Shown piece by piece: positions 25,841 through 35,092 of a stretch of 64,000 nt of DNA. The stretch spans positions 1 through 64,000 of the forward strand of contig CABWZI010000007.1 in assembly GCA_902509905.1 (NCBI GenBank). Reading direction: 5' to 3'. The notes below the pieces were generated by a model that saw only the letters and a program-made list of their open reading frames with translations, was not told the origin of the DNA and did no database searches. Within the stretch, counting starts at the first letter, position 1. Each line of letters opens with the position of its first letter. Source of the DNA: an uncultured Gammaproteobacteria bacterium (GTDB lineage: Bacteria; Pseudomonadota; Gammaproteobacteria; PS1; Pseudothioglobaceae). A program made the position numbers and the translations under genes.

Positions 25841-27163
25841 ATGAGTATCTCTAAGCTTCACATCCGCACCTTTGGGTGTCAAATGAACGAGTATGACTCC
25901 AATAAGATGGGTGATGTTCTCAAAGCATCTCATAACTTAGATCTGACCGAAGATATCAATGAAGCTGATGTATTATTGATTAATACATGCTCAATCAGGG
26001 AAAAGGCTGAGGATAAGTTATTTCATCAATTGGGTCGCTGGAGGAAACTAAAAGAGAAAAATCCTAATCTAGTGATTGGTGTTGGAGGATGCGTAGCCTC
26101 TCAAGAAGGTGACCTCATCCTCAAGAGAGCGCCATATGTTGATATGATTTTTGGACCTCAAACCCTTCATCGTCTTCCGAATATGCTTAACGAGGCACTA
26201 AACGATCACGAGATAACAGTTGATATCTCATTTCCAGAAATTGAAAAATTTGATCACTTGCCTGAACCTCACAGTGATGGCGCCTCTGCTTTTGTCTCCA
26301 TTATGGAGGGGTGCAGTAAATATTGCACTTTTTGTGTGGTTCCGTACACAAGAGGTGAAGAGATTTCAAGGCCATTTATTGATGTTTTTCGAGAGGTGGA
26401 GCTATTAGCTGAACAAGGAGTGAAAGAGGTTAACCTTCTTGGGCAAAATGTTAACTCTTATAGAGGTCTAATGGATGATGGAGAAGTTGCAGATTTAGCT
26501 CTTTTAATTTCGATTATTGCTCAAATTGAGGGGATTGATAGAATTAGATTTACCACGTCTCACCCAGTCGAATTTAGTGACAGGCTGATTGACACTTATG
26601 CAGAAGTTCCTGAGCTCGTGTCTCATCTACACCTTCCAGTCCAAGCTGGCTCAGATAAAATTTTAAGCTTAATGAAACGTGGTCATACTGCAATTGAGTA
26701 CAAATCTAAAATACGCAAGTTGAAGCAGGTGCGACCAGACATTTCTATTTCTTCAGACTTCATTATAGGTTTCCCTGGTGAAACAGAAAATGACTTTAAT
26801 GACACCGTTAGCTTGATTGATGAAATTGGATTTGATAAATCATTCAGCTTTATATACTCTAAAAGGCCTGGCACAATTGCCTCAAGTTTTCCCGATGATG
26901 TCAGTGCGGAAACAAAAAAGAAGAGACTTGCTATTGTTCAAGAGAGGTTGAATAGCAATACAGAGGAGATATCAAAATCCATGATAGGCAGTATTCAAAA
27001 AGTTTTAGTAGAGGGCTTCTCAAAAAAAGGAAATACTCTCTCAGGTAGAACAGAGAATATGAGAACTGCTCACTTTGAAGGTGGAGAAGAGCTTATAGGA
27101 CAAATAGTATCCGTTAGAATAGTAGACGGAATCGCAAACTCTTTGACAGCCGAGCTTATTTAA
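25841..27163 (+). CDS. miaB: tRNA-2-methylthio-N6-dimethylallyladenosine synthase MiaB
   Basis: A 440-residue radical-SAM methylthiotransferase acting on A37 of tRNAs that read UNN codons. Three Cys of the auxiliary cluster lie in [10 protein letters not shown] (Cys11), [10 protein letters not shown] (about 47) and [11 protein letters not shown] (about 81). The radical-SAM cluster is CSKYCTFC near residues 155-162. A C-terminal TRAM domain ([20 protein letters not shown]) binds tRNA. Its partner miaA, which makes the i6A substrate, is at 42498-43427. Confidence 0.97.
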   Translation: MSISKLHIRTFGCQMNEYDSNKMGDVLKASHNLDLTEDINEADVLLINTCSIREKAEDKLFHQLGRWRKLKEKNPNLVIGVGGCVASQEGDLILKRAPYVDMIFGPQTLHRLPNMLNEALNDHEITVDISFPEIEKFDHLPEPHSDGASAFVSIMEGCSKYCTFCVVPYTRGEEISRPFIDVFREVELLAEQGVKEVNLLGQNVNSYRGLMDDGEVADLALLISIIAQIEGIDRIRFTTSHPVEFSDRLIDTYAEVPELVSHLHLPVQAGSDKILSLMKRGHTAIEYKSKIRKLKQVRPDISISSDFIIGFPGETENDFNDTVSLIDEIGFDKSFSFIYSKRPGTIASSFPDDVSAETKKKRLAIVQERLNSNTEEISKSMIGSIQKVLVEGFSKKGNTLSGRTENMRTAHFEGGEELIGQIVSVRIVDGIANSLTAELI

Positions 27164-28182
27164 AGCCTCAACCACAGCTTTGAGAACCAATAGTAACGTC
27201 CATTTTCCTTATAGGGCATAGTGCAGTTGTATCGGCTCCTTCCAACACCAAGAGGTTCATTTGCAGTGATACTGACAGATTGTAAGCCATTCCATTCTAA
27301 TTTAGCTTTATTTTGACCTGAAACATAGCAAGCAAAATTATCTCTCTCAAATTTGGTTAATGGTCTTAAAAAAACTAAATCTAGAACAGGCATAAAGCTA
27401 TCTGAAATAATCATAGATTTTGGCTCAGTACTCTTTAATGGCATTTCTACGGTCTTGACTTTAAGAATAAAGCTTTCCATTTTTGCGTATGGTCCTGACA
27501 TTGAAAATCTAGGAATATTTAAAAAATCACTATTCTGACTTGCAACACCAGATTGCTGCCCAAATGCGATGTAATCATTTAATTCTAGAAATGAATAAGT
27601 CTGATCATCATACTCACCATATGGGTAAGCTAAATACTTATCCTCCACTCCCAACTCTTTTGAGATCGTATCTTGTGCAATATGGATTTCATTCTCAAGG
27701 TTTTCTTTCGATAGATTTACTAAGTGGGGATGATTTACGGTGTGATTAAATACGTCTACTAATGGGGCCATCTCACGCAACTGATCCCAGGTCATCATTG
27801 ATTCGTAATTTTTATCAATAGCATTGGTTGAAACAAAAATGGACATCGGGAACTGGTACTGAGTTAACAAAGGAAAAGCCTCTTTGTATATCGATAAAAA
27901 CCCATCATCTGCAGTCAAGCTGACGCAGTTAAGGGGCAGCCTTTCTTTAGATTGAAGTTTTTTTATAACTGTTTTTAAAGGAAGAACTGTAAACTCATTG
28001 TCTTGTAAATAGGCCAAGTGTTGATTGAAAACCTTTGGTGAAGTACTTGTAGATTTAGGACCTTCATCCGAAAAGCGATGATACACAAGGACGATACAGT
28101 CAGTCTCCGATGCATTTGAAATTGACGGCAAACAAATTGAAACCAGAAGCAACAATTTAAAGAATATTTTGAACTTTTTCAT
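27160..28182 (-). CDS. Secreted polysaccharide deacetylase (NodB homology domain)
   Basis: A 340-residue protein with an N-terminal signal sequence ([20 protein letters not shown], about residues 6-25). The NodB fold begins [11 protein letters not shown]. The first motif reads LTADDGF (usual TFDDG), keeping both Asp, and the metal-binding HTVNHPHL motif is near residue 141. AYPYGEYDD near 200 is the third motif. Such enzymes remove acetyl groups from extracellular polysaccharides such as PNAG or peptidoglycan; the substrate is unclear. The last 100 residues form an additional beta-rich region. It is convergent with miaB (4-bp overlap) and divergent from phoH. Confidence 0.85.
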   Translation of the reverse strand: MKKFKIFFKLLLLVSICLPSISNASETDCIVLVYHRFSDEGPKSTSTSPKVFNQHLAYLQDNEFTVLPLKTVIKKLQSKERLPLNCVSLTADDGFLSIYKEAFPLLTQYQFPMSIFVSTNAIDKNYESMMTWDQLREMAPLVDVFNHTVNHPHLVNLSKENLENEIHIAQDTISKELGVEDKYLAYPYGEYDDQTYSFLELNDYIAFGQQSGVASQNSDFLNIPRFSMSGPYAKMESFILKVKTVEMPLKSTEPKSMIISDSFMPVLDLVFLRPLTKFERDNFACYVSGQNKAKLEWNGLQSVSITANEPLGVGRSRYNCTMPYKENGRYYWFSKLWLRL

Positions 28183-28263
28183 GAGTTAAATGATAAATCA
28201 ATTAGTCTTCAAAATCTTGCAACTTAACATTTGTTTTCAAACTAATTCAGTAAAATATAATTC

Positions 28264-29181
28264 ATGAAATTTTCTTTAGATATTAAACGCTCTGAACAGC
28301 TTGCCAACATTTGTGGGAGTCTTGACAAAAACCTTGAAAATATTGCAAACAATCTAAATGTAACCATAAGTAACAAAGGTGCTGATTTCAATATCAAGGG
28401 GAATAATGCAGCTGAAGCGGTTTCTGTTCTCCAAGACCTTTTGTTAATCTCAGAAAAGAAAACAATTGATTTTAGTGATATAGACTTAAGTATTAAATCA
28501 CTCAACAACCCAAATGGTGAAGCTCCATCTATTACAATTAAAACCAGTAAAAAACATATTCATATTAGAAGTGGCAATCAGCAAAAATACGTCAATGCTA
28601 TTTTAGAAAATGATGCGGTTTTCGCTGTTGGGCCAGCAGGAACTGGCAAAACTTACCTGGCAGTTGCTAGAGCTGTTGAGGCACTAGAAAATTCAAATGT
28701 AAAAAGAATAGTTTTAGTTAGACCGGCTGTAGAAGCTGGTGAAAAGTTAGGTTTTTTGCCAGGAGATTTGAGTGAGAAGGTTGATCCTTATCTTCGACCA
28801 ATCTATGATGCATTGTATGAATTTATTGGCTTCGAAAGGGTCAATAAATTAATCGAAAAGCATGTTATCGAGGTTGCTCCATTGGCATTTATGAGAGGAA
28901 GAACCTTGAATGAATCATATATCATTCTTGATGAGGCTCAGAATACGACCATTCCTCAAATGAAGATGTTTTTAACAAGAATGGGTTTTGGCTCAAAGAT
29001 GGTGATAACTGGTGATATTACTCAAATTGACTTACCCAACCCAAGCCAATCTGGACTGACTGATGCCATAAAGATTCTTAAAAATATTGATCATATTTCC
29101 TTTTGCAACTTTGATGCTAATGATGTTGTAAGGCACCAACTCGTGAAAAAAATTGTTAGTGCTTATGACCAAGCTAAATGA
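28264..29181 (+). CDS. PhoH-family ATPase (YbeZ-like)
   Basis: A 305-residue P-loop protein with a KH-like N-terminal half and the PhoH ATPase domain. Walker A is [17 protein letters not shown] near residue 122-138, followed by [24 protein letters not shown] and Walker [11 protein letters not shown] near 222. The usual bacterial order is miaB-ybeZ-ybeY. Here the deacetylase gene separates it from miaB, and ybeY is missing, replaced by mnmA, whose start overlaps by 4 bp. YbeZ is thought to act with YbeY in ribosome maturation. Confidence 0.92.
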   Translation: MKFSLDIKRSEQLANICGSLDKNLENIANNLNVTISNKGADFNIKGNNAAEAVSVLQDLLLISEKKTIDFSDIDLSIKSLNNPNGEAPSITIKTSKKHIHIRSGNQQKYVNAILENDAVFAVGPAGTGKTYLAVARAVEALENSNVKRIVLVRPAVEAGEKLGFLPGDLSEKVDPYLRPIYDALYEFIGFERVNKLIEKHVIEVAPLAFMRGRTLNESYIILDEAQNTTIPQMKMFLTRMGFGSKMVITGDITQIDLPNPSQSGLTDAIKILKNIDHISFCNFDANDVVRHQLVKKIVSAYDQAK

Positions 29182-30266
29182 ATAGCAAATCTAAAGTAAT
29201 TGTTGGTCTTTCTGGAGGAGTTGACTCCTCAGTTGCCGCATATTTACTTCTTAAGCAAGGTTATAAAGTAGAAGCATTATTCATGAAAAACTGGGATGAA
29301 GATGATGAAGATGAATATTGTAGTGCCTCTGAAGATTTAGCCGATGCACAGCAGGTTGCGGATGCATTGGGAATAAAGCTTCATACCGTCAATTTTTCTC
29401 ATGAATACTGGGAAGATGTTTTTGAACATTTTCTGGCTGAACATAAAAAAGGACGCACTCCTAATCCTGATGTTTTATGTAATCAAAGAATCAAATTTAA
29501 AGCATTCCTAGACTACGCCAAAGATCTTGGGGCAACAAAAATCGCTACAGGACACTATGCAAGGATTAGTGAAGAAAATGGAAAATACTTCCTAAGAGCT
29601 GGTATCGATGGTAACAAGGATCAAAGCTACTTTCTTCATTTGCTTAATCAAGAACAGCTTTCACAAAGCTTATTCCCTCTTGGAGAAATTGATAAAAGTG
29701 AGGTTCGTGATATTGCAAAAAATAATCACTTTGTCACCGCAGATAAAAAAGATTCAACGGGCATCTGTTTTATAGGCGAAAGGCCATTTTCAGAGTTCCT
29801 AACGACATTTCTGCCTAAAAAGAAAGGTGACATTGTTGATCAGGATGGGTCTTTTATTAAGCACCATAATGGACTTCCTTTCTATACTATTGGGCAAAGA
29901 AAAGGCCTTGAAATTGGAGGCGGATACGGTAAATCTCAAGAGCCTTGGTTTGTAGCCGACAAATTAACTGAATCAAATCAAATAGTTGCTGTTCAAGGAG
30001 ATCACCATTTACTTTATCATGATTCATTGATAGCTGATGACATTCACTGGATTGATGATGAACCTGAAATGCCAATGAGATGTAGTGCTAAAATACGTTA
30101 CCGTCAGGCCTCACAAGACTGTACTGTTTCAGTTGGTGAAGACCAAACTATAAAGGTTTTCTTTGCAGATTCTCAAAGAGCCATAACTCCAGGTCAATCA
30201 GTAGTTTTTTATGATGGTGATAGATGCCTTGGTGGAAGTGTAATTAAATCTAGACACAATGAATAA
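29178..30266 (+). CDS. mnmA: tRNA-specific 2-thiouridylase MnmA
   Basis: A 362-residue enzyme adding sulfur to U34 of tRNA(Lys/Glu/Gln). The PP-loop [15 protein letters not shown] is at residues 9-23, the first catalytic Cys in [12 protein letters not shown] near 101, and the second in [12 protein letters not shown] near 197. Length matches E. coli MnmA (368). It overlaps phoH by 4 bp and hflD by 8 bp. The mnmA-hflD order is conserved in Gammaproteobacteria. Confidence 0.96.
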   Translation: MNSKSKVIVGLSGGVDSSVAAYLLLKQGYKVEALFMKNWDEDDEDEYCSASEDLADAQQVADALGIKLHTVNFSHEYWEDVFEHFLAEHKKGRTPNPDVLCNQRIKFKAFLDYAKDLGATKIATGHYARISEENGKYFLRAGIDGNKDQSYFLHLLNQEQLSQSLFPLGEIDKSEVRDIAKNNHFVTADKKDSTGICFIGERPFSEFLTTFLPKKKGDIVDQDGSFIKHHNGLPFYTIGQRKGLEIGGGYGKSQEPWFVADKLTESNQIVAVQGDHHLLYHDSLIADDIHWIDDEPEMPMRCSAKIRYRQASQDCTVSVGEDQTIKVFFADSQRAITPGQSVVFYDGDRCLGGSVIKSRHNE

Positions 30267-30864
30267 GTCAGCAAAACAAACTATAGCCCTTGCAAGTATT
30301 TTTCAATCATCCGCACTAGTTCATCAGCTTGCTATTTCTGGAGAGTGCGATAGTCATACCAATAAAGCAAGTCTGAACAGTATTGTTAGTTCGAGTGACT
30401 CTATCGATGAAATTTTTACCTCACCTGAAGATTTAAAAACTGGTTTTGATTCTTTAAAGCTCATTCTTGAGAAAAAGACAATAGAAATGCACAATGTGAT
30501 GGTCTATGCGACAGCTTTGATTAATCTAGAAAAGAAATTAATGAAAAAACCCAATCTATTGAATCAGATTTCAGAGGAAATTACTCTCATAAACAAACAG
30601 GAATTTTTTGATGTATACCACAGCAATTCGATTGCCCGTCTAGCTGAACTTTACAAAAACACCCTCGGAAGCCTCAACCCTACCATTATGGTTCGTGGAG
30701 AACAAATTTATTTATCAAATCAACATACTGCCAATCACATTAGAGCGCTACTCTTGGCCGGTATTAGGGCGGTTTCATTATGGAAAACTCAAGGTGGAAA
30801 GACTTGGCACTTATTGTTTGGTAAAAAGAAAACATTGCAACATCTCAATTCACTTGCAAGTTAA
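30259..30864 (+). CDS. hflD: HflD-like protein (DUF489)
   Basis: A 201-residue all-helical protein. It starts with the family pattern [18 protein letters not shown] and ends [24 protein letters not shown], both typical of HflD. In E. coli HflD associates with the membrane and with phage lambda CII; its cellular role is unsettled. Position directly after mnmA is the conserved context. It is followed by 80 bp and rpsT. Confidence 0.88.
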   Translation: MNKSAKQTIALASIFQSSALVHQLAISGECDSHTNKASLNSIVSSSDSIDEIFTSPEDLKTGFDSLKLILEKKTIEMHNVMVYATALINLEKKLMKKPNLLNQISEEITLINKQEFFDVYHSNSIARLAELYKNTLGSLNPTIMVRGEQIYLSNQHTANHIRALLLAGIRAVSLWKTQGGKTWHLLFGKKKTLQHLNSLAS

Positions 30865-30945
30865 CTTAATCATATTTAATGCTTGCATAATTGCAGGTGA
30901 GACTCTATAATTCATGTTTTCTTAATTTAAGCATAATTTAATTAT

Positions 30946-31206
30946 ATGGCTAATTCAGCAGGCTCAAAAAAACGCGCAAGACAAGCAGTAAAGCGCAACA
31001 AACATAACTCACAGATTAGAGCAAAAGTTCGTACTTTTATCAAGAAAGTTACTTATGCAATTGAGGCTGGAGATAAAAAAGAGGCTACAAGTGGCTTTGC
31101 TGATATGCAGAAAAATATTGATCAAGCAGTCAGCAAGGGTTTAATTCATAAAAATCTTGCTGCTAGAAAAAAATCTCGTATTAGTAACCAAATTAAAGCT
31201 CTATAA
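30946..31206 (+). CDS. rpsT: 30S ribosomal protein S20
   Basis: An 86-residue, Lys/Arg/Ala-rich protein of the small subunit that binds the 5' domain and helix 44 of 16S rRNA. The start MANSAGSKKRARQAVKRNKH and the C-terminal KGLIHKNLAARKKSRISNQI are diagnostic. The ATG follows a 14-base AT-rich stretch with little Shine-Dalgarno character; E. coli rpsT is also weakly initiated (UUG). A terminator lies about 53 bp downstream. Confidence 0.97.
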   Translation: MANSAGSKKRARQAVKRNKHNSQIRAKVRTFIKKVTYAIEAGDKKEATSGFADMQKNIDQAVSKGLIHKNLAARKKSRISNQIKAL

Positions 31207-31248
31207 AGAGGGTTTAGCCCTAGGTTTACTTCTAGATTATCAAATCAT

Positions 31249-31281
31249 TGCTATAATTAAACCCTCACTGAGGGTTTTTTT
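31249..31281 (+). terminator. Intrinsic terminator after rpsT overlapping a promoter for the Smr gene
   Basis: AAACCCTC (31259-31266), a three-base loop and GAGGGTTT (31270-31277) followed by T make a compact terminator for rpsT. Just before it, TGCTATAAT (31249-31257) is an extended -10 element whose transcript would begin around 31264, inside the hairpin. A transcript from this promoter would lack most of the 5' arm and escape termination. Confidence 0.75.
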
Positions 31282-31303
31282 ATGTTTGAAGGTTTTTAAC
31301 GCC

Positions 31304-31798
31304 ATGATTAATGAAAGCGATAAGTCCTTGTTTAGGTCAACAGTTGAACATCAGCAGCCAGTTGACAAGGACAGCTCTAGAGAGAATAAAACCATTAAAA
31401 CAAAATCAGAAAGGCCTTTTGAAAATTATAGTTTTCTTTATGAGCCAAATATTTCTGGCTCTCAAGAAGTCATTCATAATGTTGATGGCCTTTCTCCAAA
31501 AACATTAAAAAAGATGAAGCAAGGCAATATTGGTCATACCCCATCTATTGACTTACATGGATACAAAATAGAAGAGGCTTGCCGATCTTTGTCAGACTTT
31601 ATTCATTTTCACTCAGATAAACGGTTTATCCAAATTATTCATGGCAAGGGATATCATTCTAATAATGGACTCTCAATTATGAAATCTCAAGTGATTCATT
31701 ACTTAAAACAACACCCCAATGTTCTAGCCTTTTGCTCGTGCCCCCAAGACATGGGAGGAACCGGTGCGGTATTTGTTCATTTAAAAGCAAATGTTTAA
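31304..31798 (+). CDS. Smr-domain protein (SmrA/YdaL-like)
   Basis: A 164-residue protein with a disordered N-terminal half and a C-terminal Smr domain. SIDLHGYKIEEACRSLSDFI and IIHGKGYHSNNG give the conserved DLHG and HGKG motifs, and the end GGTGAVFVHLK is typical. Small MutS-related domains are nicking or RNA-cleaving endonucleases in some relatives. I place the start at ATG 31304; the frame is open back to 31157, but that part crosses the end of rpsT, the promoter and the terminator. It overlaps xseA by 8 bp. Confidence 0.88.
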   Translation: MINESDKSLFRSTVEHQQPVDKDSSRENKTIKTKSERPFENYSFLYEPNISGSQEVIHNVDGLSPKTLKKMKQGNIGHTPSIDLHGYKIEEACRSLSDFIHFHSDKRFIQIIHGKGYHSNNGLSIMKSQVIHYLKQHPNVLAFCSCPQDMGGTGAVFVHLKANV

Positions 31799-33056
31799 CC
31801 TTGAGGAAATATACTCAGTCTCCGACTATATTAAGTTGTGTAAAAACACGATTGAGAAAAATATACCCCAGTGCTTTGTCCAAGGCGAAATCTCCAACTT
31901 ATCAAAGCCCTCTTCAGGCCACTGGTATTTCACTCTTAAAGATAAAAATGGACAAGTAAGATGTGCTTTTTTTAGATTAAATCAAAGAAAAATTAAATTC
32001 TCTCCTGAAAATGGAATGTCCGTAATCATTAGAGGGGCAACAACTCTTTACCCTCAGCGGGGTGATTTTCAACTTATCATTCAGCAGATGGAGCCTGCGG
32101 GGATTGGAAACCTTCAGTTGGCATTTGATCAGTTAAAAAATAAGTTACGAATAGAAGGATTATTTGATTCAGATAGCAAAAAAAATATTCCTTCACTCCC
32201 CAAAAAAATTGGCGTTATTTCTTCTGCATCAGGTGCAGTCATTAAAGATATTATCAAGGTATTAAAATCACGCTATCCATTTGCACAAATACTCCTCTAT
32301 GACACCATAGTTCAAGGCGAAAATGCTCATAAAAAAATTATCAAAGCGCTTAAGGCGGCTGATCAATCTAAGAATTGTGACGTCATCATTCTTGCACGAG
32401 GCGGAGGCTCATTAGAGGATTTGTGGGCTTTTAATGAAGAAGATCTTGCAAGGGAAATATATGGATGCTCAACACCTATTATTAGTTCTATAGGGCATGA
32501 GACTGATACAACGATTGCTGATTTTGTCTCAGATCTCAGAGCTCCAACACCTTCTGCTGCTGCCGTAGCAGCAACTCCTGATATAAATACAATCCTTTAC
32601 AATGCCTCAAAACTCAAGCAATATCTATGTGATTCTATAAAACAATCTATTGAATTAAAGAAAAATACTTTGGCACTCCTCAAGCTTAAAATTATTGATC
32701 CAAGCCAACAACTTCATCTCAACGCTCAAAAACTTGATGAATACGAATTAAGATTATTAAAACTTAACCAATCAGTTGTTAATGACCACAAAGAATACTT
32801 AAAGCAATTATCTTCTCAATTAAGAGTCCTGTCACAAAACTTTATTAAAACGAATCAGAATGATCTTGCTAATTATGGAAATTCACTGAACTTGCTTTCA
32901 CCCCTTAATACCCTCTCTAGAGGCTATACAATGACTCAAAATAAAAAAGGAAAGATCATTACATCAGTCAAAAAAATAAAGGCCAATGACTTAATTTTTA
33001 CTAAATTTCATGATGGAAAAGTTACTTCAAAAGTTGTCAATAAAGAGGATAATTAA
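31791..33056 (+). CDS. xseA: Exodeoxyribonuclease VII large subunit
   Basis: A 421-residue subunit of the ssDNA exonuclease Exo VII. An OB fold covers about residues 5-100 (QGEISNLSKPSSGHWYFTLKD), then the nuclease domain with IGVISSASGAVIKDI near 138, ILARGGGSLEDLWAFNEE near 200 and SSIGHETDTTIADFVSD near 230, and a helical coiled-coil region. Length is slightly below E. coli XseA (456). The small subunit xseB is not next to it. Confidence 0.95.
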   Translation: MFNLEEIYSVSDYIKLCKNTIEKNIPQCFVQGEISNLSKPSSGHWYFTLKDKNGQVRCAFFRLNQRKIKFSPENGMSVIIRGATTLYPQRGDFQLIIQQMEPAGIGNLQLAFDQLKNKLRIEGLFDSDSKKNIPSLPKKIGVISSASGAVIKDIIKVLKSRYPFAQILLYDTIVQGENAHKKIIKALKAADQSKNCDVIILARGGGSLEDLWAFNEEDLAREIYGCSTPIISSIGHETDTTIADFVSDLRAPTPSAAAVAATPDINTILYNASKLKQYLCDSIKQSIELKKNTLALLKLKIIDPSQQLHLNAQKLDEYELRLLKLNQSVVNDHKEYLKQLSSQLRVLSQNFIKTNQNDLANYGNSLNLLSPLNTLSRGYTMTQNKKGKIITSVKKIKANDLIFTKFHDGKVTSKVVNKEDN

Positions 33057-33082
33057 AACATATAAAAGTAAATAATTTACAT

Positions 33083-33487
33083 ATGAAATCCGATGTCACA
33101 CTATTCAGGAGAATTGGCTCAATAAGCTATGATTTTTTCCTAGTATTTTCATTTGTTTTCTTTGTTGCTGGTGTTGTAATTCTTGTCAACAATAAAGAAC
33201 CAATTACAAATAGTTTTTTCTTTTTTTTAGTAACACTTCCTGCAATTTTTCTTTATTTTTCAATATCTTGGGTTAAAGGAAGGCAGACTCTTGGAATGAG
33301 AGCATGGAAATTTGAAATTGTTCAGAAAAATGGGGCAAATATAACTTTTAAACAATCTTTTGTTCGCTTTTCGTTGGCTGTTGTATCTCTAATTGGAATT
33401 GGTTTAATCTTTCAACTCCTTAACAAAAATAGATTGCCCATTCACGACTACTATTCTAGAACATACCTGAGCTCAATTTATAAATAA
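33083..33487 (+). CDS. RDD-family membrane protein
   Basis: A 134-residue inner-membrane protein. It opens with the RDD-like pattern FRRIGSISYDFFLV and has three hydrophobic segments (about 14-34, 43-62 and 93-112). KGRQTLGMRAWKFEIV is the conserved loop of the family, and the end reads IHDYYSRTYL. The function of most RDD proteins is unknown; some act as ion antiporters. It lies between xseA and ftsB on the same strand. Confidence 0.82.
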   Translation: MKSDVTLFRRIGSISYDFFLVFSFVFFVAGVVILVNNKEPITNSFFFFLVTLPAIFLYFSISWVKGRQTLGMRAWKFEIVQKNGANITFKQSFVRFSLAVVSLIGIGLIFQLLNKNRLPIHDYYSRTYLSSIYK

Positions 33488-33520
33488 AATGTCGCGCAAC
33501 CATTTACTACTACTCTAATT

Positions 33521-33880
33521 TTGAAGCCTAAAGTACAAACTGGTTTTATTGCTTTTATCTACAAGAATAAAATTACTCTTGCCTTGATTGTTGTATTGAT
33601 AGCATTAGTGAAGCAAAATATTTTTGAAAATAATTTTCCTGGTGTTGTATTTGAAAGAGAGAGATCAATTGATCAAATTAGGGCCAACAATGCCAATTTA
33701 GCTTCTGAAAATACTATTCTTGAGAGTAAGATCAAAGGCTACACCGAAGAAGACTTGAATTTAATCGAATCCAAAGCAAGATTTAAGTACGGATTAATTA
33801 AAGAAGGAGAGTTTTTTTTCAAGGTTAATAGGATAGTTGAGACAGAAGCATCAACAGAAAATGACGAGGCTACATTATAA
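33521..33880 (+). CDS. ftsB: Cell division protein FtsB
   Basis: A 119-residue bitopic protein of the FtsQLB complex. One membrane segment (about 15-36) is followed by a coiled coil (about 45-75, RERSIDQIRANNANLASEN) and the DLNLIESKARFKYGLIKEGEFFF segment typical of FtsB. The start is TTG at 33521 with no strong Shine-Dalgarno sequence, so it is not firm. ftsB followed by ispD and ispF is the E. coli order. Its partner ftsQ is at the end of the same gene run (38208). Confidence 0.88.
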   Translation: MKPKVQTGFIAFIYKNKITLALIVVLIALVKQNIFENNFPGVVFERERSIDQIRANNANLASENTILESKIKGYTEEDLNLIESKARFKYGLIKEGEFFFKVNRIVETEASTENDEATL

Positions 33881-33921
33881 TTGAGTGAATTGATCAAAAT
33901 TGCCTGGGTGTAACCTCAAAT

Positions 33922-34626
33922 ATGAATAAAGATAAATATTTTCTTGTCGTCCCAGCAAGTGGAATTGGCCAAAGAATGAATTCCACAATTCCAAAGCAAT
34001 ATATTATTTTAGAAAATGGCTTAACCATTCTTGATCAGTGCCTCAATACCATCTTGTCAAATGATCTAATCTCAGGATTTATTGTTGCTCTTGATAAAAA
34101 AGATTCATACTTCAAATCTTCCAATTTTGCAAAAGACCCCAAACTGATTTCAATCGCTACTGGTGGCAAAGAAAGATTTAATTCTGTTCTGAACGCATTA
34201 AATGCTTTAGATCAAAATGCAAAACCAAATGACTGGGTGTTGGTGCATGATGCAGCAAGACCTTGCATTAGAAAAGAAGATATCAATAAGCTTATTGAAG
34301 AGGTTGCGGATGATAAGGTGGGTGGTATTCTTGCCAATAGAATAGTTGATACAGTTAAACAAATAAACAATGGTGGACTTGTTTCAACGATCGATAGACA
34401 AAAACTTTACATAGCACAAACACCTCAAATGTTTAGATATGCTATTTTGAAAGATTCCATTGAAAAAGCAATAGAAAGCAATATGCATATAACTGATGAA
34501 TCTGAAGCTCTTGAAAATCTAAATTATTCAATTAGAATTGTTGAAGGCTCATCTAGTAATATTAAAATTACAACTCAAGAAGATATCCATCTAGCAAACT
34601 ATTTTTTGAAGCATCATGAAAATTAA
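33922..34626 (+). CDS. ispD: 2-C-methyl-D-erythritol 4-phosphate cytidylyltransferase
   Basis: A 234-residue MEP-pathway enzyme that joins CTP to MEP. The nucleotide loop PASGIGQRMNSTIPKQY is at residues 10-26, TGGKERFNSVLNAL near 80 and VHDAARPCIRKEDI near 109. Length matches E. coli IspD (236). It overlaps ispF by 11 bp, keeping the two steps linked. Confidence 0.94.
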   Translation: MNKDKYFLVVPASGIGQRMNSTIPKQYIILENGLTILDQCLNTILSNDLISGFIVALDKKDSYFKSSNFAKDPKLISIATGGKERFNSVLNALNALDQNAKPNDWVLVHDAARPCIRKEDINKLIEEVADDKVGGILANRIVDTVKQINNGGLVSTIDRQKLYIAQTPQMFRYAILKDSIEKAIESNMHITDESEALENLNYSIRIVEGSSSNIKITTQEDIHLANYFLKHHEN

Positions 34627-35092
34627 AACAGGCATTGGCCAAGACTCTCATCGGTTTGAAAATCAAAAAGGAAAGCCTTTAATGCTAGGCGGTATTAAAT
34701 TTACGCACCCATTTGGGTTAAAGGGAAATAGCGATGCTGATGTAGTTTTTCACTCAATAACTAATTCAATTTCCAGTATTACAGGTAAAAATATCTTGGG
34801 TGATGTCGCAGATCAACTTGCACAAAATGGACATAAAGACAGCAGCGAATATTTGAAACTTGCACTGAGTGATCTGGCTGAATGGAAAATAAACCACATA
34901 GCCGTTGCCATTGAGTGCCAAACTCCAAAAATATCTCCACAAATTAGTGCTATGAAGGAGAATATTGCACAAATATGTAAAATTAATACCACCGATATTG
35001 GAATTACCGCAACCACTGGTGAGGATCTAACTGCCTTTGGGAAAGGCGAAGGAATTCAAGCCATCACAATAATCACAGTAAGTAAGTCATGA
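34616..35092 (+). CDS. ispF: Divergent 2-C-methyl-D-erythritol 2,4-cyclodiphosphate synthase
   Basis: A 158-residue enzyme of the MEP pathway that closes the cyclodiphosphate ring with release of CMP. The metal site Asp-Ser-His in GQDSHRF (residues 10-12) and the His in DVVFHSIT are present, and ATTGEDLTAFGKGEGI near 137 matches the C-terminal signature. It departs from the usual form: the start is IGQDSHRF rather than GHGYDVHRF, GNSDAD replaces HSDGD, and the segment that normally reads FPDTD is replaced by LAQNGHKDSSEYL. Position after ispD supports the function, but the gene may come from a different lineage. Confidence 0.87.
   Translation: MKIKTGIGQDSHRFENQKGKPLMLGGIKFTHPFGLKGNSDADVVFHSITNSISSITGKNILGDVADQLAQNGHKDSSEYLKLALSDLAEWKINHIAVAIECQTPKISPQISAMKENIAQICKINTTDIGITATTGEDLTAFGKGEGIQAITIITVSKS

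Noticed and set aside
31157-31303. N-terminal extension of the Smr protein frame
   Set aside because: It runs through the end of rpsT, the promoter and the rpsT terminator. The ATG at 31304 gives a normal protein.
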